DNA of 64,000 bases from NCBI RefSeq assembly GCF_003063435.1, contig NZ_NESL01000002.1:735463-799462 (forward strand), written 5' to 3'. The translations under genes were made by a program, and so were the position numbers. Positions within the stretch are counted from its first letter, which is position 1. Every line of letters starts with the position of its first letter. A model generated the notes under the pieces. That model was given only the letters and a program-made list of their open reading frames with translations, was not told where the DNA came from and did no database searches. Below are positions 9,558 to 18,276 of the stretch, one piece after another. Source of the stretch: Limnohabitans sp. 2KL-1 (GTDB lineage: Bacteria > Pseudomonadota > Gammaproteobacteria > Burkholderiales > Burkholderiaceae_C).

Positions 9558-10508
9558 TCAGGAAGACGCGGGCAGGGACAACTGCAAAGCACTGATTTTC
9601 ACCTGTTCTCGCAGCCACCGGGCCGACTCGGCGTTGTGGCTGCGTTCGTGCCAAAGCTGGTAATAGACCATCTTGGGAAAAGGCACCGGGCACGGCAGCA
9701 AGGCCAAGCCCGAAGGCACGTCGCCCTCCAAAAATCGCTGGCAGTAGTGTCGCCCCGTGGTCAGCACAAGCAAACTCGATGCCACCATGCGCGGCATCAG
9801 GCCAAAGTGGGCGCAGCGTGCGGCAATGTGGCGCGACAGATTCAGACGGTCCAGATGTTCGTCGATAACGCCGCGCCAACCCGGATAGGCCGGCATGGGC
9901 GCAATGTGCTCACAGGCCAACCAGTCTTCTTGCGTCCAGCCCCGGCGCACCGCTGGGTGTTTGCTGCTGACCAAGCACATGATGTCGTCTTCAAACAACT
10001 GGGCGCGGTGCAGCTCCTCGCTGGGCTGAGCCCAGTTGCCGATCACCACATCGATCAGGCCTTGGCCCAGATCGTGCGCGTATTGCGCCTGCGCCGACAA
10101 GGCATGCACCTCGACCCGGCAGCCCGGCGCCAATGACTTGATGCGGGCCATGACCGAGGGCAAAAACAGCGGGTCCAGCGTGTCGCTGGCGGCAATGCGA
10201 AATGTCTCTTGCGCGTGGGCCGGATCAAACGCCCGAGCGGGCGAAAACAAATTTTCGGCCGATTGCAAGATTTGCGTGACAGGCCCCAGCATGCGCAAGC
10301 CCACATCGGTGGGCACCATGCCGGTGCCCGAACGCACCAAAATCGGGTCGCCCGTCAGCTCGCGCAGGCGCTTGAGCGCCACGGACACGGCAGGCTGCTG
10401 CTGGCCCAGGCGCATGGCGGTTTTGGAGACACTGCGTTCGATGAGCAAGGTGTGAAGGGTCCGAATGAGTTGAAGGTCGATCTTGTCGAAAAGATGCGGC
10501 TGCTTCAT
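9558..10508 (-). CDS. LysR family regulator leading the BMP-type ABC operon
   Basis: A LysR-type regulator of 316 residues: N-terminal winged helix (LIRTLHTLLIERSVSKTAMRLGQQQPAVS) read as two helices over residues 10-45, then a periplasmic-binding-protein-like effector domain. The ATG at 10508 is preferred; an in-frame GTG at 10541 would add 11 residues, and neither has a clear Shine-Dalgarno. It is unusual in being on the same strand as, and only 39 bases upstream of, the importer genes it probably controls, rather than divergent. Inference: autoregulated and co-transcribed with the transporter. Confidence 0.88.
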   Translation of the reverse strand: MKQPHLFDKIDLQLIRTLHTLLIERSVSKTAMRLGQQQPAVSVALKRLRELTGDPILVRSGTGMVPTDVGLRMLGPVTQILQSAENLFSPARAFDPAHAQETFRIAASDTLDPLFLPSVMARIKSLAPGCRVEVHALSAQAQYAHDLGQGLIDVVIGNWAQPSEELHRAQLFEDDIMCLVSSKHPAVRRGWTQEDWLACEHIAPMPAYPGWRGVIDEHLDRLNLSRHIAARCAHFGLMPRMVASSLLVLTTGRHYCQRFLEGDVPSGLALLPCPVPFPKMVYYQLWHERSHNAESARWLREQVKISALQLSLPASS

Positions 10509-10861
10509 ATCAAAATCCAGATAGACCTTATGGCTTGGCACACGCCAATTTCAGGGTTAACCCCGGAACTTTTGAATGCCATACGTGCTAATGAATCGAT
10601 CACACCCAAGCCTTTGTCTCTGTGTTTTTCTCAGTGAAGGTCTGCCCCGTGGTTGACCCGGGACTTTGATGGAATGCAGGCGAATGTAACACCAGCCATG
10701 GTGATGAATCCCAAGGCAAAAATGGGCGCATCTTCCAGCCCTTGAATGGCCAGGAATTGCTGTCCTTTCCTTGAAAATCAAAGTCTCAAAAAACCATTGC
10801 CTCAAATGTTGACAAGACCGGCGCATCGTTCGACAAACTTCCTCCTTTTATGATGTGACAC
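10509..10861. other. Non-coding gap of about 350 bases between divergent genes
   Basis: This gap separates the divergent LysR and UPF0149 genes and should hold both promoters. A minus-strand reading frame of 89 codons (10557-10826) has no recognisable motif and no ribosome-binding site, and is not called. No repeat, strong hairpin or convincing -35/-10 pair with correct spacing was found; TTGACA (10809) and TATGAT (10849) are too far apart to be one promoter. Confidence 0.5.
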
Positions 10862-11887
10862 ATGACAGAAGACATCGACATCATCCACTCCCCACTGACA
10901 CAGACCTACAGCGCTGAAGGCCACAGCCTGCGCGTTCTGATTTACCGCCTCCCAGATACCCAGTGGAGCCTTGAAGTGGTGGATGAACAGGGCACCTCCA
11001 CCGTGTGGGATGACCTGTTTGAAACGGACAAGCAAGCGCTGGAAGAAGCCTTCATGACCATCGAGACCGAAGGCATTGGCAACTTCATCACCAAGGCCCA
11101 CCACAAGGCCAAAGCCGTAGAACCGGCGTTGCTGAAAGCCCTGACACAGGGAAAAATTCAACCCACAGCCCAAGAAGTGCAAGACATGATGGCGCCACTG
11201 TCCGACGAAGAGCTTGAAGAACTCGATCGGTTCTTGCTTTATGGCGTGGACAACGACGAAGCCATGACGCTGGACAGAATGGACGGGTATTTGCATGCCC
11301 TGGCCATCGGGCCGCAAACCATCATGCCCAGTCAATGGCTGCCCAAAGTCTGGGGCGAAGACAGCGCCATGATGCCGCCCATGGACAACATGGACCAACT
11401 CAACCACATCATGGGTCTGGTCATGCGTCACTACAACAGCATCATTTCTGGTTTTGAGCAAAAGCCACCGTTTGTGGCACCGTGCTGGGGCACATACGAA
11501 TATGACATCGGCGAGTTTGAGAATGCGGAAGGCTGGGCCTACGGCTTTACCGAAGGTGTGGCACTGAACCGTGCTGCTTGGAAGCCCTTGTTCGACAGTC
11601 CGCTAGGCCAGCAGTGGTACAGGCCCATTGGCTTGCTGGGTGAAGAAAGCTTCTCTGCCGATCAGGACGAACTGACCAAAACCCCCGAGCAGCGCGAACA
11701 ACTGGCCCAGCAAATTGAAAGCAGCTTGGTCAACATCCACGCCTTTTGGCTGCCACTGCGCGAAGCGATCCACGAGCGAGATACGTCCCAACGCTTGCGT
11801 ACCAAGGTCGGCCGCAACGAGCCCTGCCCTTGCGGCAGTGGTAAGAAGTTCAAGAAATGCTGTGGATCAGCCGCAGAGTTGCACTGA
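10862..11887 (+). CDS. UPF0149/YecA family protein with C-terminal SEC-C zinc motif
   Basis: A 341-residue protein of unknown function. Residues about 115-290 match the UPF0149 (YecA/YgfB) fold: LSDEELEELDRFLLYG, MTLDRMDGYLHALAIGP and the acidic helices after it. The last 20 residues hold a SEC-C metal-binding motif, NEPCPCGSGKKFKKCCG, as at the end of SecA, which binds zinc. The N-terminal 100 residues are an additional region not recognised. No ribosome-binding site precedes the ATG. It is monocistronic between the LysR gene and the toxin-antitoxin pair. Inference: a protein- or ribosome-associated factor, as proposed for other SEC-C proteins. Confidence 0.82.
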   Translation: MTEDIDIIHSPLTQTYSAEGHSLRVLIYRLPDTQWSLEVVDEQGTSTVWDDLFETDKQALEEAFMTIETEGIGNFITKAHHKAKAVEPALLKALTQGKIQPTAQEVQDMMAPLSDEELEELDRFLLYGVDNDEAMTLDRMDGYLHALAIGPQTIMPSQWLPKVWGEDSAMMPPMDNMDQLNHIMGLVMRHYNSIISGFEQKPPFVAPCWGTYEYDIGEFENAEGWAYGFTEGVALNRAAWKPLFDSPLGQQWYRPIGLLGEESFSADQDELTKTPEQREQLAQQIESSLVNIHAFWLPLREAIHERDTSQRLRTKVGRNEPCPCGSGKKFKKCCGSAAELH

Positions 11888-11915
11888 CTATTTTCCGCTG
11901 GGACAAAAAACCACC

Positions 11916-11944
11916 TTGACCCGGACTGAATTCAGGGATAAATT
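11916..11944 (+). promoter_or_regulatory. Promoter of the toxin-antitoxin operon
   Basis: TTGACC (11916-11921) and TAAATT (11939-11944) are separated by 17 bases and resemble sigma-70 -35 and -10 boxes. They lie just before the antitoxin gene and overlap an inverted repeat. Confidence 0.55.
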
Positions 11945-11949
11945 CAGTC
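11924..11949. promoter_or_regulatory. Inverted-repeat operator of the toxin-antitoxin operon
   Basis: A perfect 9-bp inverted repeat, GACTGAATT (11924-11932) and AATTCAGTC (11941-11949), with an 8-base spacer covers the spacer and -10 of the putative promoter. Phd-type antitoxins bind such palindromes to repress their own operon, so this is the expected autoregulation site. Confidence 0.7.
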
Positions 11950-11966
11950 GAACCCAAGGAAACGCC

Positions 11967-12254
11967 ATGCAAGCCCGCGAACACATTCGGTCTATTTCAT
12001 ACCTCAAAAGCCACGCCGCGCAAATATCCGAAGACGTGGCGGCCAACGGTGCGCCTTACATCATCACGCAAAACGGCGAAGCCGCCATGGTGATTGAGGG
12101 CGTACGGCAATACCAGGACAAAGAAGACCTGATCGCTTTGCTCAAACTGCTGGCCCTGGGAGAAAAAGACCGACAAGCCGGCTTGGGCCTGTCGGTGCAA
12201 GAGGCCCGCGCCCAACTGGCCCAGCGCCGCCAGTCAGCCAAACCGCAAGCATGA
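11967..12254 (+). CDS. Phd/YefM family antitoxin
   Basis: A 95-residue antitoxin of a type II toxin-antitoxin pair: it should bind and neutralise the toxin encoded next and repress the operon. The ATG at 11967 follows AAGGA (11956-11960). The N-terminal half shows the Phd/YefM pattern, SISYLKSHAAQISEDVAANG and YIITQNGEAAMVIEGV (DNA-binding and dimerisation), and the Gln/Arg-rich tail is the expected toxin-wrapping segment. Its stop overlaps the toxin start by 4 bases. A perfect inverted repeat lies at its promoter. Confidence 0.88.
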   Translation: MQAREHIRSISYLKSHAAQISEDVAANGAPYIITQNGEAAMVIEGVRQYQDKEDLIALLKLLALGEKDRQAGLGLSVQEARAQLAQRRQSAKPQA

Positions 12255-12571
12255 CCATCGTCATCCTGCCCGATGCGCAGGCCGATCTGCTCGAGTTGCA
12301 GGACTACATGCTGGATCGCTGGACGCATGATTTGTGGGCTGCCGCTGAAGAGGACATCTTTGCCCAGCTGGCGCGTGTCGACTCGGGCTTGATGACCGGC
12401 CCAGTGGTCCCCCTGCTGGGCAGCGTGGGCATCACAGACTACCGAACCGTGCTGTCCTCACACCACCGACTGCTGTACCGACAAGTGGATGGCCACACTT
12501 ATGTTTATGCCGTGGCCGGGCAAGCACAAGATTTTCAGGATTTGTTGTTGCGGCGTTTGTTCAGGCGATAA
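12251..12571 (+). CDS. RelE/ParE family toxin
   Basis: A 106-residue type II toxin, coupled to the antitoxin gene by ATGA overlap. It has the RelE/ParE pattern: DAQADLLELQDYMLDRW in helix 1, then YRTVLSSHHRLLYRQVDGHTYVYAVAG as beta strands (read in two parts), and a basic C-terminal LLLRRLFRR. Whether it inhibits gyrase (ParE) or cleaves mRNA (RelE) cannot be settled here; the long helix 1 and the absence of a clear catalytic basic cluster favour ParE. Confidence 0.84.
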   Translation: MTIVILPDAQADLLELQDYMLDRWTHDLWAAAEEDIFAQLARVDSGLMTGPVVPLLGSVGITDYRTVLSSHHRLLYRQVDGHTYVYAVAGQAQDFQDLLLRRLFRR

Positions 12572-12703
12572 GTCTGGTGGTCAAGCAAGCATCGCGTTGC
12601 AAGCGCCACAAACCATGCTTGCACTCCCATATCGAGTATCTGAAATTTTGCATAGGGCCCAGAGGGGTTTGTACTAGCATGAAGCACGCACAGGACGATG
12701 CCC

Positions 12704-14176
12704 ATGAAACCCGCCCAATCTCCACTTTTCGAAACGCCCCTGCGCTTTTGGCACCGCGATGCGGTGGTCGAGCGCCATCACGTTCCCCCCGATCGCACCC
12801 TGCTCGACCTGCTGCGCGAGGACCTGCGCCTGACGGCCACCAAAGAGGGCTGTGCCGCAGGCGACTGCGGGGCCTGCACCGTGGTGGTGGCAGAAGCCGT
12901 CAACGGGCGCTTGCAGTACCGCGCTGTCAACAGCTGCATCAAGCCCGCGCATGCCATCGACGGCCTGGCACTGTGGACGGCCGCCGATCTGGCCAAGAGC
13001 GACGGCACGCTGCACCCGGTGCAGCAAACCATGGTCGCGTGCCACGGCTCTCAGTGCGGATTTTGCACGCCCGGTTTTGTGATGAGCCTGTTTGCGCTTT
13101 ACCAGCGCACTGTGGCGCAGGGTCTGGCTGTGGACAGCCACAGCGCGCATGAAGCCTTGTCGGGCAATCTGTGCCGCTGCACTGGCTATCGGCCCATCGT
13201 GCAGGCTGCGTGCAGCCTGCAGGCCGAGCCCGCGCAAGCCATTGACGAAGAACGCATTCTGGCCGCACTGCAAACCATGGCCACAACTGAACAGCCCAGC
13301 GGCGATTACCAACGACTCACCACCCTGCCCGCTTTGCTGCAAGCCCGCGCCCAACACCCCCAGGCGCAATTGATCGCCGGGGCCACCGATGCCGGGCTGT
13401 GGATCACCCAGGGCCTGCGCCGCATGCCGCAGATCATTGACCTGACCCGCGTGGCCGAGCTGCGCCGGGTGGAGCATTACCCGCAGCACATCGCGATTGG
13501 CGCAGCCGTGAATTTGCAAGACGCGTTTGAAGCGCTGGCCGCTGACCGGCCCGTGATCGCGCCGTTTGGCGAGCGCTTTGCGGGCTGGCCGGTGCGCCAG
13601 TCGGGCACGCTGGGCGGCAATGTGGCCAACGGCTCACCCATTGGCGACAGCATGCCGCTGTTGATCGCGCTGGGCGCACAGGTGGTGCTGATGGCCTGGA
13701 GAAAAGGGCGCGCTGTGCACCGACATGTGCCGCTGGACCAGTTTTACACCGGCTACCGCCAAAGCCTGCTGGCGGCCGACGAGGTGCTGGCTTGGGTGGT
13801 GGTGCCGCGTCCTGCACCCGGCGAATGGCTGGGAGCGTACAAGGTGTCCAAACGGCAAGAAGACGACATCTCGGCCGTGTGCCTGGCGGTGCAGTTGCAT
13901 GTGCAAGACGGGCGCATCACGGCAGCACGCATCGGCGCAGGCGGTGTGGCCGCCACGCCCGCACGGGCGGTGCAGACCGAGGCCGCGCTGATCGGCCAGC
14001 CTTGGAACGAAGCCACTCTGGCAGCGGCACAACAAACCATCGCACAAGAGTTTTCACCGCTCAGCGATTTGCGCGCCAGCGCCGATTTCCGCCGAACCAT
14101 CTTGGGCCAATTGCTGCGCCGCGCTTGGTTGGAGAGCACCGGGCACAGCACCGTTCGACTGGAGGCACTCGCATGA
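12704..14176 (+). CDS. xdhA: Xanthine dehydrogenase small (FeS/FAD) subunit, locus 1
   Basis: Electron-transfer subunit of the molybdenum enzyme that oxidises hypoxanthine and xanthine to urate. Residues 1-165 hold two [2Fe-2S] domains: KEGCAAGDCGACTVV for the plant-type cluster, and GSQCGFCTPGFVMSL plus LCRCTGYRP for the second. The FAD domain follows, with LIAGATDAGLW and SGTLGGNVANGSPIGDSMP. The ATG at 12704 was chosen over the one at 12698 because AGGA (12692-12695) is 8 bases upstream of it. The stop overlaps the large-subunit gene (ATGA), and guanine deaminase follows. A second copy lies at 56194-57666. Confidence 0.95.
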   Translation: MKPAQSPLFETPLRFWHRDAVVERHHVPPDRTLLDLLREDLRLTATKEGCAAGDCGACTVVVAEAVNGRLQYRAVNSCIKPAHAIDGLALWTAADLAKSDGTLHPVQQTMVACHGSQCGFCTPGFVMSLFALYQRTVAQGLAVDSHSAHEALSGNLCRCTGYRPIVQAACSLQAEPAQAIDEERILAALQTMATTEQPSGDYQRLTTLPALLQARAQHPQAQLIAGATDAGLWITQGLRRMPQIIDLTRVAELRRVEHYPQHIAIGAAVNLQDAFEALAADRPVIAPFGERFAGWPVRQSGTLGGNVANGSPIGDSMPLLIALGAQVVLMAWRKGRAVHRHVPLDQFYTGYRQSLLAADEVLAWVVVPRPAPGEWLGAYKVSKRQEDDISAVCLAVQLHVQDGRITAARIGAGGVAATPARAVQTEAALIGQPWNEATLAAAQQTIAQEFSPLSDLRASADFRRTILGQLLRRAWLESTGHSTVRLEALA

Positions 14177-16476
14177 ACGCGCCATCCAACACAACCAGCA
14201 GCACCCACCGCTTCCACGAAAGTGCCACCGCGCAGGTACAAGGCCGTGCCAGCTACATCGACGACCTGCCGCTGGTCGAGGGCACCCTGCACGCCGCGCC
14301 GCTGATGAGCCCCCTGGCTAATGCGCAGCTGATCGCCATGGACTTGCAGCCGGTACTGGCCGCGCCCGGTGTGGCAGGGGTGGTCACCGCGCAAGACATC
14401 CCCGGTGACCCGCTGCTGGCCACCTTTGTGCACGACGAAACCATCTTTGCCGGGCCACAGCTCATGCATGTGGGCCAGGTCATGGGCCTGGTGGTGGGGA
14501 ACAGCCACACCCAAGCGCGCCAAGCCGCCCGCCAGATGCGGCTGCAAACCACACAAGAACCACCGCTGCTGCACGCCCGCGAGGCCCTGCAAGCGGGCAG
14601 CTTTGTGCTGCCCCAGGTCACGGTGCAGCGCGGTGATGCGGCGCAGGCCTTGGCAAAAGCGCCGCACAGCCTGCAAGGCTCACTGGAGATCGGCGGGCAA
14701 GAACATTTCTATCTGGAAAGCCAAATCGCCTACGCCATCCCGCAAGACAACGGCCACTGGCTGATCCACAGCGGCACGCAGCACCCGGGCGAGGTGCAGC
14801 ACTGGGTGGCGCATGCGCTGCACATCCCGCTGTCGCAGGTCCGCGTGGTGTGCCGCCGCATGGGGGGCGGCTTCGGCGGCAAAGAAACGCAGGCCGGGCA
14901 TTTGGCCGTGTGGGCCGCGCTAGCCGCGCACAAATTCGGTCGGCCAGTCAAGATGCGGCTGGACCGGGGCGACGACATCCTGATCACCGGCAAACGCCAC
15001 CCTTTCAGCCACGACTGGCAAGTGGGCTTTGACGCGGCTGGCCGTGTGCTGGGGCTCGATTCGGTGCAACTGGTCCATTGCGGGCACAGCGCCGACTTGA
15101 GCGGCCCGGTGGCCGACCGGGCGATCTTTCACACCGACAACGCTTATTTTTTAAGCGACCTTCACATCACCTCGCACCGCTGCAAGACGCACACCCAAAG
15201 CCACACCGCGTTTCGCGGCTTTGGCGGGCCGCAGGGCGTGCTGCTCATCGAGACCGTCATGGGCGACATCGCCAGGCACCTGGGGCTGGACGCGCTCGAT
15301 GTGCGCCTGGCCAACCTGTACGGTGTGGCGGATGGTGAAAACAAGCGCGACACCACGCCTTACGGCATGAAGGTCGAAGACAACATCCTGTACCCACTGA
15401 TGACGCAACTGGCCGAGCGCTGCGATTACCGTGCGCGGCGGCAAAGCATCACCGACTGGAACGCCCAGCACAGCGTGATCAAAAAAGGCCTGGCGCTCAC
15501 CCCGGTCAAGTTCGGCATCAGCTTCACCGCCACGCAGTTCAACCAAGCCGGTGCCGTGGTCTCGGTCTACACCGACGGCAGCGTGCGCGTGAACCACGGC
15601 GGCACCGAAATGGGCCAGGGCCTGCACACCAAGGTGTGTGGCCTGGTGGCCCGTGTGCTGGGCTTGCCCGCAGCCCAAGTGCAAGCCAGCGCCAGCGACA
15701 CCGACCAGGTGGCCAACGCCAGCGCCACGGCGGCGTCCAGCGGCACCGACCTGAATGGCCGCGCCGCAGAAAATGCGGCGATGCAAGTGCGCCAGAACAT
15801 CGCAGCCTGCATCGCCAAGGCCGATGAGTGCTCGGCAGACGACGTGCGTTTTGAAAGCGGGCAAGTCATCACACCCGCACGCCAGCGCAGCTTCACCGAG
15901 GCTGTGCAATACGCCTACGGCCAGCGCGTGCAGCTGTGGAGCGACGGCTTTTACGCCACGCCCAAAATCCATTACGACCGCACGACCCTGACCGGCAGGC
16001 CCTTCTATTACTTCGCTTACGGCGCGGCCTGCAGCGAAGTGGCCATCGACACACTGACGGGCGAGTACCGCGTGCTGCGCACCGATATCCTGCACGACGT
16101 GGGCCATTCGCTGCACCCCGAGATCGACATCGGCCAAATCGAAGGCGGTTTTGCGCAAGGCCTGGGCTGGCTCACCACCGAAGAGCTGGTGTGGAACGCC
16201 AAGGGCGAGTTGCTCACCAAGGGTGCCAGCACCTACAAAATCCCCACCGCCGCCGACATGCCCGCGCAGCTGAACATTGACCTCTGGCACGAGGCTAACC
16301 GCGAAGACAACGTGGGCGGCAGCAAAGCCGTCGGCGAGCCGCCCTTCATGTTGGCCATCAGCGTGTTCGAAGCGCTGCGCGACGCCATCGTTGCCACCCG
16401 CCCGGGCAACACCCCCATACACCTCGACACCCCTGCCACACCCGAGCGCGTGTTGAACGCTATCCTTGCCCCATGA
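14173..16476 (+). CDS. xdhB: Xanthine dehydrogenase large (molybdopterin) subunit, locus 1
   Basis: Catalytic subunit that binds the molybdenum cofactor and hydroxylates purines at C2/C8. It is 767 residues long, the normal size. Hallmarks are GGGFGGKET near residue 230, FRGFGGPQGV (substrate-site Arg region), GGTEMGQGLHTK, and KAVGEPPFMLA near the C-terminus, where the catalytic Glu is expected. The ATG at 14173 overlaps the stop of the small subunit. This locus lacks an xdhC maturation gene; the only xdhC in the window is at 48626-49423. The pairing with guaD points to guanine breakdown. Confidence 0.95.
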   Translation: MNAPSNTTSSTHRFHESATAQVQGRASYIDDLPLVEGTLHAAPLMSPLANAQLIAMDLQPVLAAPGVAGVVTAQDIPGDPLLATFVHDETIFAGPQLMHVGQVMGLVVGNSHTQARQAARQMRLQTTQEPPLLHAREALQAGSFVLPQVTVQRGDAAQALAKAPHSLQGSLEIGGQEHFYLESQIAYAIPQDNGHWLIHSGTQHPGEVQHWVAHALHIPLSQVRVVCRRMGGGFGGKETQAGHLAVWAALAAHKFGRPVKMRLDRGDDILITGKRHPFSHDWQVGFDAAGRVLGLDSVQLVHCGHSADLSGPVADRAIFHTDNAYFLSDLHITSHRCKTHTQSHTAFRGFGGPQGVLLIETVMGDIARHLGLDALDVRLANLYGVADGENKRDTTPYGMKVEDNILYPLMTQLAERCDYRARRQSITDWNAQHSVIKKGLALTPVKFGISFTATQFNQAGAVVSVYTDGSVRVNHGGTEMGQGLHTKVCGLVARVLGLPAAQVQASASDTDQVANASATAASSGTDLNGRAAENAAMQVRQNIAACIAKADECSADDVRFESGQVITPARQRSFTEAVQYAYGQRVQLWSDGFYATPKIHYDRTTLTGRPFYYFAYGAACSEVAIDTLTGEYRVLRTDILHDVGHSLHPEIDIGQIEGGFAQGLGWLTTEELVWNAKGELLTKGASTYKIPTAADMPAQLNIDLWHEANREDNVGGSKAVGEPPFMLAISVFEALRDAIVATRPGNTPIHLDTPATPERVLNAILAP

Positions 16477-16490
16477 CGGCTTCTTTGAAT

Positions 16491-16512
16491 GGGAGTCAGA
16501 TCCCCATTAATT
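16491..16512. repeat. Single arm of the GGGGTCAGATCCC repeat (copy A)
   Basis: GGGAGTCAGATCCCCATTAA resembles, with one change in the core, the arms of the two palindromic elements at 57751-57790 and 58421-58465. Only one arm is seen in this short gap between xdhB and guaD, so it may be a degenerate or solo copy. Confidence 0.65.
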
Positions 16513-16532
16513 TGACTTGAATTGATCCACCG

Positions 16533-17885
16533 ATGACGGCCCATCCCTCTGTTAACCATTTGCAAGGCTGGCACGCTGGTCTGTTGTGGTTTCCTGATCC
16601 GCAAAGCCCCCACGCCCAGCACGAAACCGACGGCCTGCTGGTGACAGCGCGTGAGGCCGACGGCATCGTGCGCATCCAAGCCATCGGTGCCTACCGAGAC
16701 CTGGCACCGCAATACCCTGACCTGCCCACCACCCACTGGCCGGGTCTGTGCATCGCACCCGGCTTTGTCGATTTGCACATCCACTACCCGCAAACCGACG
16801 TGATCGGCTCGCCCGCCGACGGCTTGCTGCCCTGGCTGGAGCACTACACCTTTCCGCACGAAAAGCAGTTTTCTGACCCTGCCTACGCACATGAAGTGAC
16901 CAGCTTCTTTCTGGATGAGCTGATGCGTCACGGCGTGACCACCGCCTTGTGCTTTGCCACCGCACACCCCGAGTCGGTGAATGTGTTCATGGCTGAGGCG
17001 CAAAAGCGCCACCTGCGCATGATCACCGGCAAAGTGCTGCAAGACCGCCACAGCCCCGACGGCCTGCGCGACACCGACACGCAGCTCAGCCTGCGCCAAA
17101 CCGAAGACCTGATCCACCTCTGGCACGGCGTGGACCGCCTGGGTTACGCCATCACGCCCCGCTTTGCGCCCACCAGCAGCACTGAGCAGCTGCACGGCGC
17201 GGGCGAGATCGCACAACAATTCCCCGATGTGTGGATTCAGTCGCATGTGGCCGAAAACCTGGATGAAATCCGCTGGGTGAAAGAACTGTTTCCCGAGGCG
17301 CGCAGTTATCTGGACGTGTACGACCGCGCCGGCCTATTGCGCCAGCGCTCGGTTTACGCGCACTGCATTTACATGGACGAAGCCGACCGCCGCCGCATGG
17401 CCGAAGTGGGGGCAACCGCCGCCATCAGCCCCACCAGCAACCTGTTTCTGGGCAGTGGGTTCTTCGACTACGCTGCCTCAGACGCGGCCGGTCTGCGCTA
17501 TGGCTTGGCGAGCGATGTGGGTGGCGGCACCAGCTTCAGCCCCTTTCACACCATGCACGCGGCCTACACGGTCGCACGGCAGCGTGTAGAAAGTCAAGGC
17601 GTGGGGCGCCTCGGCATCAGCCTGTCGCCCGAACACCTGTGGTGGCAACACACGGCAGGCGCCGCCGCCGCGCTGGACCTGGACGGGAAGGTAGGCAACC
17701 TGCTGCCCGGCTGCGAGGCGGATTTCGTGGTACTCAACCCGAAGGCCACCCCCCTGCTGGCGCGCCGCACCGCGCAAACCGAAACCCTGGCCGAATGGCT
17801 GTTCGCCATGATCGTGCTGGGGGATGAGCGGCTGATTGCGCACACGGTGGTGCAGGGCCAAACCTTGACCGACAATCGGGCATGA
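16533..17885 (+). CDS. guaD: Guanine deaminase
   Basis: Hydrolyses guanine to xanthine and ammonia in the cytoplasm, supplying the XDH encoded just upstream. The 450 residues form an amidohydrolase barrel: metal-binding His82 and His84 in DLHIHYPQTD, the GuaD-typical DGLLPWLEHYTFPHE, then SHVAEN, YAHCIYM and SDVGGGTSFS (late metal Asp). Length and motif order match GuaD. The stop overlaps the next small gene by 4 bases, and 56 bases with a repeat arm separate it from xdhB. Confidence 0.95.
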   Translation: MTAHPSVNHLQGWHAGLLWFPDPQSPHAQHETDGLLVTAREADGIVRIQAIGAYRDLAPQYPDLPTTHWPGLCIAPGFVDLHIHYPQTDVIGSPADGLLPWLEHYTFPHEKQFSDPAYAHEVTSFFLDELMRHGVTTALCFATAHPESVNVFMAEAQKRHLRMITGKVLQDRHSPDGLRDTDTQLSLRQTEDLIHLWHGVDRLGYAITPRFAPTSSTEQLHGAGEIAQQFPDVWIQSHVAENLDEIRWVKELFPEARSYLDVYDRAGLLRQRSVYAHCIYMDEADRRRMAEVGATAAISPTSNLFLGSGFFDYAASDAAGLRYGLASDVGGGTSFSPFHTMHAAYTVARQRVESQGVGRLGISLSPEHLWWQHTAGAAAALDLDGKVGNLLPGCEADFVVLNPKATPLLARRTAQTETLAEWLFAMIVLGDERLIAHTVVQGQTLTDNRA

Positions 17886-18118
17886 CCGAAGGCAACGAGC
17901 ACCCCATCATCGACCCCTACCAGACCCAGCGCGCAGCCGTGCGCCGGGGCATTGCACAATTTCAGGAGCGCCTGCAGGCTGCTGGACACGATTTCCGCGA
18001 ACCGCCACCCGAACCCACCTCGTGCTGCGGGCGCGGCTGCAACGGCTGCGTGTGGGAAAGCTACGACGCCGCGCTGATGTTCTGGTACGAAGACGCTGGG
18101 GCCTTGTTGGCGGGCTGA
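17882..18118 (+). CDS. Small Cys-rich protein of the oxidoreductase-like type
   Basis: A 78-residue protein whose C-terminal half, PPEPTSCCGRGCNGCVWESYD, carries the CCGxGCxxCVW core of the oxidoreductase-like domain found in short bacterial and mitochondrial proteins. The four Cys look like a metal- or FeS-binding knuckle; the biochemical function is not established. It is translationally coupled to guaD (ATGA overlap), so it may serve the XDH/GuaD pathway, but a similar domain also occurs elsewhere without purine genes. Confidence 0.78.
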   Translation: MTEGNEHPIIDPYQTQRAAVRRGIAQFQERLQAAGHDFREPPPEPTSCCGRGCNGCVWESYDAALMFWYEDAGALLAG

Positions 18119-18126
18119 GTACAAAT

Positions 18127-18141
18127 CAGGCCATGGGCCTG
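18127..18141 (+). terminator. Possible weak terminator after the guaD operon
   Basis: CAGGCC and GGCCTG form a 6-bp stem with a 3-base loop, followed by a T-rich but interrupted tract (TTGGTTGTG). It lies just after the small Cys-rich gene. It is too short for confidence. Confidence 0.3.
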
Positions 18142-18276
18142 TTGGTTGTGGGTCATGCACAGGTCAAGATGACATCCATACATAAGTAAAAATAATGTTT
18201 CGCCTGACTGCAACCATGGGCCATCGGGTTTGCTGCCAAATAATTGGTCTCTTTCAAGCCATCAATGGAGACACCG

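Noticed and set aside
10557..10826. Minus-strand frame of 89 codons in the 350-base gap
   Set aside because: It has no ribosome-binding site, no recognisable motif and odd composition. It lies in a region expected to hold divergent promoters.
10809..10854. TTGACA and TATGAT as a promoter of the UPF0149 gene
   Set aside because: Spacing is 34 bases, too long for a sigma-70 promoter.
13792..14172. N-terminal extension of XdhB (locus 1) over the end of xdhA
   Set aside because: The extended frame runs inside the xdhA coding sequence. The ATG at 14173 gives the normal family start.
15151..16422. Minus-strand open frame of 423 codons opposite xdhB (locus 1)
   Set aside because: It is a shadow frame caused by codon bias; the + strand frame is a clear XDH subunit.
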